A stretch of 64,000 bases of DNA from Lineus longissimus (Eukaryota; Nemertea; Pilidiophora; Heteronemertea; Lineidae): contig NC_088313.1 in the NCBI RefSeq assembly GCF_910592395.1, positions 14,276,437 through 14,340,436 on the forward strand, read 5' to 3'. The position numbers and the translations under genes were made by a program. This document shows, piece after piece, positions 12,301-22,945 of the stretch (positions within the stretch are counted from its first letter, which is position 1; the number at the start of each line of letters is the position of its first letter). The notes under the pieces were generated by a model. It saw nothing but the letters and a program-made list of their open reading frames with translations. It had not been told where the DNA came from and ran no database searches.

Positions 12301-15300
12301 ACTAGAGAAAGAACTCTTTGAAAAGAATCTTTTAGAGGAAAGAATAAAACAGATGGGAACTTCATCAAATGATGAAAAAGATGCAAAAATCGTCCAATTA
12401 GAAAGTGAACTTGAACGACTAAGGGCAAACAGTAATGTACAGGAGGTTTTATCGCAGTCTCTTATGGATGAGGTTGTAACTGTAAATCGGAGGTTACAGG
12501 ATACTGCAAAAACATACCAAGAAGTGGTGCTGAGGTTGCAGGGGAAGAATGTTGATGAGACGGAGGGGATCGTCGAGTCCCTGAGAAGTATTGAGGTAAG
12601 AGGACGAACATGAACATTTGAGTTCAACCTCTCTATCAAGGACACCATTGGGGACTTATGGCTGTCCGTAAAATATCGATGTCCTGATTAAAGGAGTCAA
12701 ATTGAATAGTAATCAAGTTGGGACCAAAAACAGTGTCCTTAGTAGAGAGGGTGTCTTGCTATGAGAGGTGTTCATAAAGAGAGGAAATGATGTATATCAG
12801 GACGGTGGCTGATGTTGCGATGTCTCTGTCGTACTCGTACGCGATTAAAATCACAGATTGCATGGGTTTATATCGCCCATTTGTGGTGCGCTATAGTGTC
12901 TTGGCTCTAACATGTCTTGGCAGATATTGGAAGCAGATAAGGATGGTCACCATGGAAACCAATTGATAATAACAGTGGTTTACGTTCTTATAGGAGCTGC
13001 ATCAGGGCTGGAAAAGGCCACACAGGGAAAATTAGTGACGTTTATTAGATTATTATCTCATTTTATTGAAGTCATTTGGACATCTAATGAATTTGATAAC
13101 ATGAAAAAAGAATTCTGGTTTATGTCTGTTAGACATCTTGAGAAATGATGTCCATTGGAAATCTTGCAAGATTTTATTAAACATCCATTTTAAATGTCAA
13201 ATGGATATCACAATAATTTGCCTGTCTATGCTGTACGCCAAGACCCTTTATTCTTAGAATTATTGGATTTTGAGCGTTTGAAAAACCTTTTCGGCCAACA
13301 CAGATATCCATTCTGTAGAGGTTTTTCAGTAAGATTAAAAATCCCTAATGGTTTTAGAGATTCTCAAAAACCACTAGTTTGCGTTGATCAACACCCCATT
13401 AAAGGTTTTTTGAAAGAGTCAAAACAATCGACGAATGTGACAATGTGATTGCTGATTCCGTTCTCCCTACTTTCGCAAATATATCTCTTAATGGTATTTT
13501 ATCTTTTAGATTCGGTTCCCTGAAAGAAGAACGTCACCTCCACAATCTCACAGCGATTCCCTCGACGGCCATGATTCTGAAAATACCGAAGAAAATAAAA
13601 AACTCAAATCAGAAAATATCAAACTGAAATCTGAACTTACCGAGGTATGTATATAAACTATTTCCTCTGGGTTGCCTGGTTTCCTCCAACACTAAAAGTT
13701 ACCCGAATATGATGTCTAAATAGCCAATAATAATGAGCAAAGTTTGCTCTCGATTCGATGGTTTTTACATGACGATATAGTTCTTCGGCAGGAATGATTT
13801 TTAAGAAAAACCTGCCAGAACATAGCGATAAATGTACAGTGGAACCTCTCTATCAAGGACACCCTCGGGACTGACAAGTGCTGTCCTTAATAGAGAGGTG
13901 TCCTGATTAGAGAGGTCAAAATGAATGTAAATGAACTATTTGGGACCGAAACAAGTGTCCTTAATAGAGAGGGTGTCCTTAGTAGAGAGGTGTCCGCTAA
14001 GGGAGGTTCTACTGTATATTGTAATCAGTGATACTGGCAAGGCAAATCTGGTGCAGTATGCTTGAATCTCGATATGGGGGAGGAATGCCAGTCCCCAAAT
14101 TGGTACCCAACATGCACTGTGCTCAACCCGGTTACGTTGGTATTTTTTACCGCCATATTTTTAAGCCATGCTACATCACATATTGTATATCCAGTTTTCT
14201 TTGTGCCTCCCTGTAGTGCCATGTTATTTACTGGGTATAGACAGAAAACCCCTATGCCAAGAGTTATTTTTAAAACCCTTCAAACCCTTTAAAATTTCCT
14301 GTCAAAAACTCTAGTCTAACCAGTATAGATACAAGATAGCAATTTTACTACATCCTGATCCATACCATAACCTACAAAAAAAAGTTCACTTCGAAAGGTT
14401 TTCCCAGAAAATTTGGGCAATGCCGTAAACTTTAATGGGGTCATGACCAATCCTTCCTAAATGATGGAAATTTTCTGTGAAAATTGTTTCCTTCCTTGAT
14501 CAACTACTAGTAAACATTCAATTTTGTAAATCAACAATGATAATCTATGAGCCAGTTTATGAGTGTTTTTCTTTAAATGATGATGTGTTCTGACCTATAA
14601 TGTTGAGATTGAGAACACACCAGGAAAGTACTTGCGGGCAATTCTCGAGGCAGAGAAGCCTCCTCAATCTCATGCTTTCCAATCATGATTGTCCTGCCAT
14701 TGGCAAGGATCTGTTGCAAGTTGCAGCGACAAAATGTGCCCGTTTGCGGAGTGCTATATTCAGTAGAATCCCGTTCATCAATTTTGAGCTGTACTCTTTG
14801 CCGTTGATAAAAGCTCACATTTTATCTGCAGCAATTTAAAAAACAATGTTTACTAAGAATGAATTGAATGATTTGACCTAAATCTTTCAACAATAACAAT
14901 GCTTTTTCTGGCACAGATTGCATGGCATGCGAACAGCATTAACAAGAACAGCATGAACAAGACCTTTGAAAAAATTCGTGTTGATTGGCCGCAAGAAATC
15001 TTATAGGGTTTTTTAAGTACTAACTTTTTTTCACACAGGCTTTTATTCGGGAATTTCCAAAGCAGAATAAAGAGGAAGTTCCCTCCCTGTTAAATGATAA
15101 ATTTTATACAGAAAAAGAGTTTTGCTTTGAGTGATAAAGTATCATTAACCTCTTTACTACCGCCGACCGCTAAAGCGGTCACAATCAAATACGCGTGTTT
15201 ACCACCGACCGCCTGAACGGTCGTTATAACAGACCTTTCTGTGTGTCGTTTGGTATGATCTGGCTCGGCTCCACTGGTGTAAAGTGACGCAGGCGTCTGC

Positions 15301-18300
15301 TACCCACCAACTTGAACTAAGTCGTATAGATGGCGCTGTGGTGGTGGCGAAGACGGAGGTTTTGCCAGATGCACGTGGCGGCACGATACCAAAACAGGCC
15401 CCGGTATGGAACGGTTCGAATGGCCCGGTAGTCAAGAGATTAAGTCTCTGATTTCTACATAGGGAAATACTCGTTCTTCTGTAAAACATGGACGTTGGTC
15501 TCAACAGGGTCACCCAGAAAAATCGAAAAGAGTTACATTTAAGGGCTGTGTTTTCCCCGCATCTCAGTCTTTTAAGGTCTTAAGGTGCATTTTTGAAAAT
15601 TGCACTACATTTATGAAGCAGAAATCCTGCCGTTGCGTGGGGAGAGGGGAGAGGGAAGGTCTTAAAGTACATTTTTGAAAATTACATTACATTTATGAAG
15701 CAGAACTCCTGCTGTTGGTTGGGGGGAGGGGGGTGGGGGGTGCAAGTTTGCCTCTGCTTTGCAAACCTTAGTCAAATTCAAGACTTGATCTTTCAGGCTG
15801 TTGATGTGAATAAGCGATGGAACAGTTACAACCAGCAGCGAGAAGCCTACGTAAAGAAACAACAGGAAAAGATCACACAACTTGAAGAACGATTAAAACG
15901 TCTTCAGGAACCGGACGGTGGAGCCGAAGACAGGAAAAAGGTATGCTTCTTCTTCTTCTTCAGCACTTGCCCTACACTTGGAGGTGTTCTTAGAGAGTAT
16001 TCCTACTCCAAGGCGGGATGAGCATTTTTGTGTGCCTCTGTGGTTTGGTGGCAATTAGGTTTATTGGCCTACAGTGACTCCGTCTTTGGCCAGAGGTAGA
16101 GTCCATGCAAGCTAATCATGTTTCAAACTTGGTGGGGGTCTTTTAAACTTATAATCTTATTTCTGTCATTCATTCATAATGGGTGGCTTTGCATTGAAGA
16201 AATGGCTGCTTTTCATTTTGTATAGTGACCTTTTGGTATTCTTGTTGAATGTGATAAGTATTTTTACCTCAGCTTGTGGCAGAATTGGATAAACTCAAAT
16301 CGGACCACAGCAAGACATGCAAGGTCGTCAAAGACCTGAAGGCCAAACTCCAGATCATCACAGAGCAGAAAGATGTCTACCAATCGCGCAACCGTGAGTT
16401 AATGCAGAGCATGGAGAACAGTCCGTGGTATCGAGAACTCAAGGACAAGGTGTACCACCTGCAGGCGCAGGTTCAGACTATGACGGAGGATTTCCAAAAC
16501 GAGAGGAAAGATCGCGAAAATGCTCAGGGAAGGCTATCCGAGATGGAGACCGAACTGGCCTACTATAAACGCTACGAGGTAGGGGTCATTTCCAATTGTG
16601 TTTTTCGAATCGGTAATCCTTGACCTTGTCAATTTCAGTCATGTTAGTGGGTCAGGTTTAGCAGCAACTGTAGATTTTGATTGTGACACTAAGCTGCGCC
16701 AATGCAAGCGATTTTTGCTGCACGACCTGTGATCGTGATCGCATGCCACAAAATTGCTTGTTTGCAGATGTGAAACAACCTGTTTCATCATTTTGTCTGT
16801 CGCACGCCTTTTGCTTCAGATAAAAGTAAGAATGACTCACTCTCCGTAAAAACCTTTTTGATACCCCTTGAGCGGTTCTACCTTCATGTGCTCAAATAAT
16901 TTCCATATCTGGGTTACTAGCGCCAACAACTGTAACCTGTTTGTTCTTGTCTGTTTGTCTAGACAGGGTTTTTCAAAATGTCATAGCTTATAGAATATTT
17001 ATAGGTTAGATTGTACTTCTGGCTGAAAAAATTATTCATTCTCAAGTGTTCATGTGGATTCTCTTAACAATCAAACGTCCCAAATTGTCCTAAATTTCAG
17101 AATATTGCACCTTTAATGTGAAACTACATGGACTGGGTTGTTCAAAGCCATTCCTAATAACTACATGACAAGTCTTTTGATAAAAAAATGGATGATTGGC
17201 ACCTCTGCACCGCACTGCCTCGATGTGAGTGTCCAAATCTGAAAGAGATATGTCGAAGGATTGTTCAAAACTCAAATTATGACCACTGATTAAAAGCTAA
17301 TTCATTCTATTCTGATTGGTCAAATTGATATCTTTCATGCAGGATGGGAAGAAAAAGGCTCGGACTAAAACATATTGAAATAAAGAGGTGACATTTTGTG
17401 ATCAATATATGTTATAGATCTTTTGGTTGTATAAGTATACGATGTATGTGCCATATAGTGAAGATTGGTTACGTTACAACCCTGACATTTACATGGAGAG
17501 ATTCCGGGGAATCCCGAAGTAGAAATTCACGAATATCATATGATGTTCATGAGTATGTATGTCTGAGTACTTTGTATAGCCTTCATACAATCTGTCATGG
17601 CCTTGTGCCAGAAGAACCATTTAAATATACATATATTCATGTATACAGTAGAACCTCTCCATTAAGAATAGTCTCTGGACTGACAAGTGCCGTCCTTGAT
17701 AGAGAGGTGTCCTGATTAGAGAGGTCAAATTTAATGGAAACAACCAATTTGGGACCAAAACTAGTGTCCTTAGTAGAGAGGTTGTCCTTAATAGAGAGGG
17801 GTCCGCTAACGGAGGTTCCACTGTATATGGAATATTGCAACATTGCGTAAGTTCAATGCGGGCACCTTTGTTTATGAGAGCAATCTTGTTTCATTTCTCA
17901 ATTCCCTAAAACTAAAAAGTGCTCCTCATACCAAGTGAACTAAATGTGATGTTTGCTTCAAGCACCCTGCAAATAAGTGATTGAAGTCACTGTGACCTGC
18001 TGCAATTAACCACTCTTGTTAAAAAATCACAGAATGATAAGGCTCGTAAAAATTAATGTAACGTTTTCCGTCGTATTGAACATTAAATGCGATGGCATCG
18101 ACCATGGTAGAGTCTTTCCACGAATGAGAAGAGGTATTTGCAACTAAAGCTGAGCACACACGGGCAACAAAATGACAAAAAAACCTGAAAACATTTGTTT
18201 TCAAATATTTTTTCACGATTTGTTGCCCGTCTGCGGGCGACAAAAACAAATGTTTTTCGAAAACATTTGCTTTTGAAACAGTTTTCGAATATCAAACATG

Positions 18301-19966
18301 CAATATATTTTTGACCTAGTCAAAATGTTTTTCGTCAAAACGTCGCCCGTTTGCGGGTGACTGCAACGAAACGTAAAACATTTTTTGCGTCATCATCGTC
18401 ATTAGCCAATCACGATGACGTTCAGCATCATGTGATACCAACCAAGCCAGGTCAAAATGGCAGCGCCAATTTTAAACGAAATGGAGTTGATTGTGGATGA
18501 AGAATTGCATGAAATAATATGGACGACTGAGCTCGAGGGCAGGTTGGTCGAGCTGTGGCAGGAAAGGCCTACCCTGTTCGAGGTGACCTCGCCGCTCTAC
18601 AGCGATAAGAACGAAGAACGATCAGAAATGCTAAAATTGTGAGGCGGTCGTTATGCATGGCGGCCGCCATCTTGGAATACGTGGGTGTGACCGGGGGTGT
18701 GACGTATGGCGCAACCATGGTTACCCCTTGTTTTTGACGTGACCTGTGACGTGACCGTGTCATTTTGTCTCCCGTGTGCGGGTGATTGAAACAAACACGA
18801 CAAAGACGCAAAACATTTCGAAAACAACTGAAAACAAATGTTTTCAGTTTCGCTGTCATTTTGTTGCCCGTGTGCGCTCAGCTTTAGGCATGACGTAAGG
18901 TCAAACGACGTCCCAGCTAATGATCTTATGATGCTGCAACCACATTTTCTCTGCAGATGATTGAGCGGTCACACGCAGGTCTGCGAGGTGCAATAATTTG
19001 GTCGCCGGTTGCAATTATTGCCCAATTTTTGTTTCGTCGCAAACAAGTGATTTTTGTAGCATGTGATCATAATTGCCGCAGCAACCTAATAACTTGTTGT
19101 CGGGAAGATTTAACCTATGTTGATAAAAGGAGATACTCTTCATCCTGTTCTAATATCTTTTATTCTTTTTTAGCACGCTGGTGGCCACTATGGTGGAGCG
19201 GTAGACTTGAGGAGTCTGGAGCGTGAACAAAAGTACACGCCATTTGGGAGATGTGCCCCTGCTTTTGGCAACCTCGCACCGCAACAGCGGGTAAGTAAAT
19301 CTCACACACACCTCTTATATTGTATAATGGTAAGTACAGCATAAGTTGAAACTAAACGTAGAACCTCTATTAAGTACACCCTCGGGACTGACAAGTGCTG
19401 TCCTTAATAGAGGTGTCCTGATTAGAGAGGTCAAATTGAATGGCAACAAATGATTTGGAACCAAGATTCAGTGTCCTAAAGAGGTGTCCGCTAAGGGAGG
19501 TTCTACTGTTTGATTATATTTAGGCACCTGGGATACACAACAATAAAAAAATTTGAAAAAAGGAATAGAAATATTGATACTGTATACAGAAATATTTGAA
19601 AATTAAAAAACAAATCACCAATTTTTGAAACTCACAAATCTAGTTTTTTTTTCTTTTTTGGGATTGCTCTTCATGTGAACCGTGTGAATCAAGTCAAATC
19701 ATTTCATGACACTCTGTTCTACCTTCCAGACCCAGATCATTGCTCACAGCCCAGGCCCTGCTGCTGATAATTTACACGGCTCTGGGAGTGACAATGATAG
19801 CCTGCAGACAAATCCAGACCTCAGCAGCGGGTCAAGCCGAGGACTCGCCCAGGCACTCTCGCGTGCACGCAGCGAGGAGGACCTCCAGTGTCCACGATGT
19901 CACAAGTTGTTCCCGTCAGGCCAGCATCAGAGGCTTTTAGAACATATGGATACGTGTTGTGATTAG
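3332..19966 (+). CDS. TNIP2: TNIP2/ABIN-2-like NF-kB regulator (coiled coil, UBAN, zinc finger)
   Basis: Eight coding exons join in frame: 3332-3384, 7926-8382, 12278-12595, 13510-13644, 15797-15940, 16273-16578, 19174-19290, 19730-19966, giving 588 aa. The start follows an in-frame TGA at 3314; exon 1 joins exon 2 through a split CGG codon, and an alternative ATG exists at 7939. The protein is mostly coiled coil. Exon 5 (residues 322-369) has the VNKRW...REAYVKK block seen before the ubiquitin-binding region of TNIP2. Exon 6 carries the UBAN motif EDFQNERKDRENAQ at about 441-454. The C-terminus is a NEMO/optineurin-like CCHC zinc finger (C564, C567, H582, C586). In vertebrates ABIN-2 binds A20, polyubiquitin and TPL2 to restrain NF-kB and tune MAPK signalling. 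The zinc finger right after the UBAN favours TNIP2 over TNIP1/3. A serine/proline-rich linker is encoded by exon 4. Identity is from remembered motifs; no alignment was run. Confidence 0.85.
3541..3779 (-). repeat. tRNA-derived SINE (minus strand), intron 1 of TNIP2-like gene
   Basis: On the minus strand the segment from about 3776 downward reads like a tRNA head. An A-box-like TGTAGTGGAAAC lies at 3750-3761 and a B box GGGTTCGATTCC at 3711-3722. A tail runs to about 3541 and includes GGTTTCCTCC, typical of SINE bodies. A truncated relative of the head (CTGTCGGAGTGGCACAGTGG) lies at 48019-48060. It does not fold as a complete tRNA, so it is called a SINE. Confidence 0.65.
4494..4563. promoter_or_regulatory. 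Cluster of four CRE/ATF-type sites in TNIP2-like intron 1
   Basis: TGACGTCA occurs at 4494-4501 and 4543-4550, TGACGTAA at 4535-4542 and TGACGTGA at 4556-4563. Four CRE-like octamers in 70 bp, two of them perfect, are unlikely by chance in this AT-rich DNA. It could be an intronic enhancer or the core of an alternative promoter. Binding and activity are inferred. Confidence 0.4.
5428..6214. mobile_element. Internally deleted PIF/Harbinger transposon
   Basis: The right end reads TACTAGTGTACACAGGCC. Two inverted counterparts lie on the left, an outer one at 5428 (GTGTACACTAGTAAAATATT) and an inner one at about 5499 (GGCCTGTGTACACTAG). Motifs of the type TAGCAACAT and ACAACAT recur in both subterminal regions. 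The interior encodes the first part of a Harbinger transposase (5618-5950). The flanks match the dispersed repeat seen uninterrupted at 53735-53815, so the element sits inside an older repeat copy. The doubled left end suggests a nested or partly duplicated terminus. Confidence 0.75.
5618..5950 (+). pseudogene. Truncated Harbinger transposase, N-terminal 110 aa
   Basis: The frame opens with an ATG inside the inverted repeats. After a basic stretch (about residues 28-36) come the blocks TRPWI, YHRLLKELR, KNFLRMD, FKELLEKV and PITEQDTHLR, the usual order at the N-terminus of HARBI1/Harbinger DDE transposases. After about residue 95 similarity is lost and the frame stops. The catalytic DDE region is absent, so it cannot transpose on its own, though terminal-repeat binding by an intact relative elsewhere could mobilise it. 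It lies in intron 1 of the TNIP2-like gene on the same strand. Confidence 0.75.
11000..11100 (+). repeat. Dispersed AT-rich repeat (GGCCTATGGCGTTCGTTAAA family)
   Basis: The motif AAGGCCTATGGCGTTCGTTA followed by AATTTGTAATTGAATTTG and AAATTTCAGCATTG is found inverted at about 21405-21510, where it ends AACGAACGGCGTAGGCCTTT. A shorter echo (AAGGCCTATTCCATTCGTTT) lies near 62497-62517. It is an old non-coding dispersed repeat of unknown type. Confidence 0.5.
11609..11787. repeat. Foldback repeat in TNIP2-like intron 2
   Basis: AATCTAATGCACCAAATTCAATG is mirrored by CATTGGATTTGGTGCATTAG about 80 bp later (roughly 11652-11733), and outer blocks AGTCAAGCTCAT and ATGAGCTAGACTTGAC also pair. The result is an imperfect hairpin of about 180 bp, probably a small MITE. 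Confidence 0.55.
12622..12785. mobile_element. Diverged copy of TA-flanked CAGTRGAACC MITE
   Basis: Recognisable blocks are GTTCAACCTCTCTATCAAGG, GTCCTGATTA, GGGACCAAAA and CCTTAGTAGAGAGGGTGTC, in the order seen in the better copies at 13837 and 17646. It starts 26 bp after the donor of the TNIP2-like exon 3. The terminal CAG is no longer clear. Confidence 0.6.
13837..14014. mobile_element. CAGTRGAACC MITE, well preserved copy
   Basis: The element begins CAGTGGAACCTCTCTATCA and ends AGGGAGGTTCTACTG, and is flanked by TA on both sides (13835-13836 and 14015-14016). Internally it alternates GTCCTTAATAGAGAGG and GTCCTGATTAGAGAGG blocks. A TA target and CAGT-GAACC ends are typical of non-autonomous members of the Tc1/mariner/pogo group. 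It has no coding capacity. Relatives occur at 12622, 17646, 19357, 35878, 47265, 47752 and 48486. Confidence 0.8.
15149..15439. mobile_element. piggyBac-type MITE with TTAA target duplication
   Basis: The 291-bp segment is flanked by TTAA at 15145-15148 and at 15440-15443. It starts CCTCTTTACTACCG and ends with the inverted form CGGTAGTCAAGAGA. Subterminal palindromes such as GACCGCTAAAGCGGTC lie near the left end. TTAA target sites and C-rich ends are the signature of piggyBac elements. There is no transposase inside, so it is a MITE, in intron 4 of the TNIP2-like gene. Confidence 0.75.
17646..17823. mobile_element. CAGTRGAACC MITE, intact ends
   Basis: It begins CAGTAGAACCTCTCC and ends GGAGGTTCCACTG, flanked by TA at 17644-17645 and 17824-17825. 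It is the same length (178 bp) and internal order as the copy at 13837-14014. It lies in intron 6 of the TNIP2-like gene. Confidence 0.8.
18143..18887. mobile_element. Second internally deleted Harbinger-type element (MADF-carrying)
   Basis: Terminal inverted repeats pair CTAAAGCTGAGCACACACGG at the left with the right end GTGTGCGCTCAGCTTTAG. They are flanked by GCA at 18140-18142 and 18888-18890, a 3-bp duplication of the Harbinger kind. Subterminal repeats contain TTGCCCGT and AAAACATTTG in both orientations. The interior holds the beginning of a MADF gene (18457-18642). Harbinger transposons classically carry a Myb/SANT-like or MADF gene beside the transposase. It is unrelated in its ends to the element at 5428-6214. 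Confidence 0.7.
18457..18642 (+). pseudogene. Truncated MADF (Myb/SANT-like) protein of a Harbinger element
   Basis: The 61-residue frame contains GRLVELWQERPTLFEVTSPL followed by YSDKNER, which is the start of a MADF DNA-binding domain (L-E-W-RP-LW, then Y-D). The rest of the domain (helices 2 and 3) is missing and the frame stops. It lies inside the inverted repeats of the element 18143-18887, not joined to any exon of the host gene. Confidence 0.65.
19357..19508. mobile_element. CAGTRGAACC MITE, slightly shortened copy
   Basis: The blocks GTAGAACCTCTATTAAG, GGGACTGACAAGTGCTGTCC, TCCTGATTAGAGAGGTC and GTCCGCTAAGGGAGGTTCTA run in family order. The left CAG is altered and an internal block is shortened. 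It lies between the last two TNIP2-like coding exons. Confidence 0.7.
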
Positions 19967-20593
19967 GGAAGGGTGACGCGGGGATCTATAAACTGTGGAG
20001 ACCCCCAAGTAACTTATCTGATAAATGATGGATGGAATACAGTAAGGATGAAACTGTTAAAAATTGACTAACAGTGTTAAATGTTTCTTGTGCCCTCATT
20101 ATTTTGAATATATAGTCGAAAAACCTGTATACCCATCTTTCTGTCCCATTGAGAAAAAAAAACATATGAATTTGCATGATCTTTGTCTTTTACAAAGATT
20201 GTGACCCATCACAGCGAAACAAGGTGCATGTTGCAAAACTCTTTCGCCTCCGATAGCAGCATTTGAAAATGAATATGAGCTTAATTGCGATCGAACTCTA
20301 CCCGATCCCAAAACACACATTTTTGGGCGATTCGGATGTGCTCTGCCTCTCTATCCAATTATACTAGGTGTTATAAAAAAATTAGAACATTTCTTCATTG
20401 CTTTTCCGCCTAGCTTGTGCTAGTATCCAGTCAGCATTTTCAGTAAGTTGCGTCACTCTTCTTTAAACACGTCAAATTGACAAAGAAAAATCAACCATTG
20501 CCGATTTCACTCGTGCTAGGCGACGGCACTGATGTCGCCAAAATAATAGATTTTTAAAAACTAAAAACTTCATTTTGGGTTAAATGCGAGTTA

Positions 20594-20599
20594 AATAAA
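20594..20599 (+). terminator. Possible polyadenylation signal of TNIP2-like gene
   Basis: AATAAA lies 628 nt after the stop codon, the first clear hexamer I found downstream. It is a plausible end of the 3' UTR but unverified. Confidence 0.35.
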
Positions 20600-21404
20600 G
20601 AAAAGTTCTTCGGCGTAACACCTGCGTTTATGATATTTCCATCTGCGTGCGAGAACTTTTGTTCTATTTCTCTAGCAGGGCAGTAGATTTCACTTCTCGT
20701 CGCATCGATATCGACAGAAACATTCCAAATCATATCGAGACTTTAAGTGAAATTTGTTGAACACCCATAAACAAATATTTTCAAACATGTCAAATGCCCA
20801 GTTCTTCTGTGTAAACTTTAAAGTGCTTTACATAAACTGTGAGGAGTGCTATTATGAATAACAAACTTTATTATTATCATTGATATCTTGCCTACTTTGA
20901 ATTGGGTTCAAAATAAAGAAAAACGAAAAAATATGTTAACTGGCAAAATTGTAGGTTTAGTTTCAGAGTGCTGAATAACATCTTTACTGCACACAAGGCA
21001 TGTGACCGGGGACATTACAGCTATGGTTGGGTAACTATTCAAAAGTACTGGGTATTTAACGAAAAAGACAGGTGTTTTGTTTTGTATTGTTCATATGTTT
21101 TGAATTTCTCAGGTATTTGGTTGAAAATATAACGTAGAATCATATTCTGTAAATAAGTTTTCCTTTATGTCTGTTGTGTCGTGTACGTGTTGGTATATCC
21201 GTAGGTGTGCGTTGAAAATGTACAGGTACAGGACAGAATATAAAAGAGGCACGCGATTCGTTATTACTGATGGTCCAGGAAGAAAGAAATGCACTTATAC
21301 ACAGTGCCGTAGTGCAGTTATTGTGCGTGCAATGTTCCTTAAACTAGGTAAGTAATTTGCTGAGACTCGGCATTTGTTGTATTTGTACATCTGTCTTCAC
21401 AATC

Positions 21405-21510
21405 GCAATGCTGAAATTTATATTCAGGATATACCAACGCAATTCGAAATCTCCAAATTCACATTCAATTACAAATTTCGTTTTTTAACGAACGGCGTAG
21501 GCCTTTAATC
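21405..21510 (-). repeat. Inverted copy of the dispersed AT-rich repeat
   Basis: Reverse-oriented relative of 11000-11100, sharing the GGCGT-AGGCCTTT end, the long AATTTC/GAAATT stretch and the GCAATGCTGAAATTTATATT block. Non-coding. Confidence 0.5.
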
Positions 21511-22499
21511 ATTAGTGAGGATTTGCCGAGCAGATCACTTTACTGCCTGCGTCTCGTTCCATGATATACGGTAAACTCCAAAATATTCGCATGACTTTCA
21601 TTTTCGCGTTGACAGATAATTACGATGGCGATGAAAAAGAAATGCCCCTGACGGAAAATTTAGCACGGTTCGTCTTAAATTCTTCTCACCAGGGGGCTAA
21701 AGGCGTAAATTACAAGGACATTTTTTGTCGCTATATTCCAATAGTTAGGGGCTTGAAATGAAGTTGAGAAAGTATGCAGGTACTTTCCCTGATTTGTACA
21801 TTGTACCCATATATTTCAGTTGAGCGCCAGGCCCTTGGGCCTCTTGTTATATATCCCCGTTTTAATGGGCTGCTTCAATTGCATGTTTAGCTAAAGCTGC
21901 AAAGATGACCTTTTTAAATATTCCCTTTATGGCAAAACTACACATGCCAGCATCCACTTATAAAAGATGTACTATTCTTAAACACCTAGGTATCTCCAAT
22001 TTTCATTTCAAAGACAAATTGGTACCTCAACATAGTTCTTCCACCAATAAATTTAAGATTTTTATGTATCTATTATTACATATTATTATTACCTATCAAA
22101 TCATAAAAGCATGTTAGCTTATATTTCCTTTTCATAAACATTTTAAAAATTATTAAGTATTATACAGTTAAGAATTAAATATTATCACTCAAACTTATTC
22201 GGTTAATTGTTACTGCAGTAGTTCAATAGAATACATGTATAAGAGGCATGTACCTAGCTAAGATTTATCATTGCAGCTATTCATGTAGGGCCTACATGCA
22301 TCGGGAAAGATGTAGTTGAGGTAGTACCTGATCCTCTCTGACCTCATCGTGGTTTCGGGGTGTCACATTCTTGTCGGGAAGTGGTGATGGTGTCTGAAAT
22401 AGGTGTGAGCGCTATATGTGTATGAAATTTGTGCTTTAATGTGTCACTAGTTTAGTATTTAGGCAGCCTTTGTAAAGCATCAAAACAAAAAATCGAGAC

Positions 22500-22945
22500 T
22501 TTTACTACATGTGAAATCATTGAAAAAAGATGTCTAGACTAACTATAACTTTTTAGTACATGTAAAATCATTAAAAAGAAACGTCTAGGCTAAATATAAT
22601 TTTTTAGTACATGTAAAATCATTAAAAAGAAACGTCTAGACTAAATATTATTTTTTAGTACATGTAAAATCATTAAAAAGAAACATCTAGACTAAATATA
22701 ACTTTTTAGTACATGTAAAATCATTAAAAAGAAACATCTAGACTAAATATAACTTCTTAGTACATGTACTATCATTAAAAAAGAGACATCTAGACTTAAT
22801 ATCACTTTTAGTACATGTAAAATCATTAAAAAGAAACGTCTAGACTAAATATAACTTTTTAGTACATGTATAATCAAAAAAAAGAGATGTCTAGACTTAA
22901 CATCAACTTGACAACATGTGAAATCATTAAGATAGAGAGACTTCT
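22500..22945. repeat. Minisatellite, ~52-bp unit, about 8 copies
   Basis: The unit reads roughly CTTTTTAGTACATGTAAAAT followed by CATTAAAAAGAAACATCTAG and ACTAAATATA. Copies are well matched in the middle and degenerate at both edges (TGTGAAATCATT near 22510 and 22917). No protein or array-associated gene lies next to it. Confidence 0.85.

Noticed and set aside
12912-13448. Open frames in TNIP2-like intron 3 considered as extra exons
   Set aside because: They lack matching splice phases. Exon 3 joins directly to 13510 in frame with good sites.
22500-22945. Regular repeats considered as a CRISPR-like array
   Set aside because: Units are contiguous without unique spacers, and the DNA is animal nuclear. 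It is a minisatellite.
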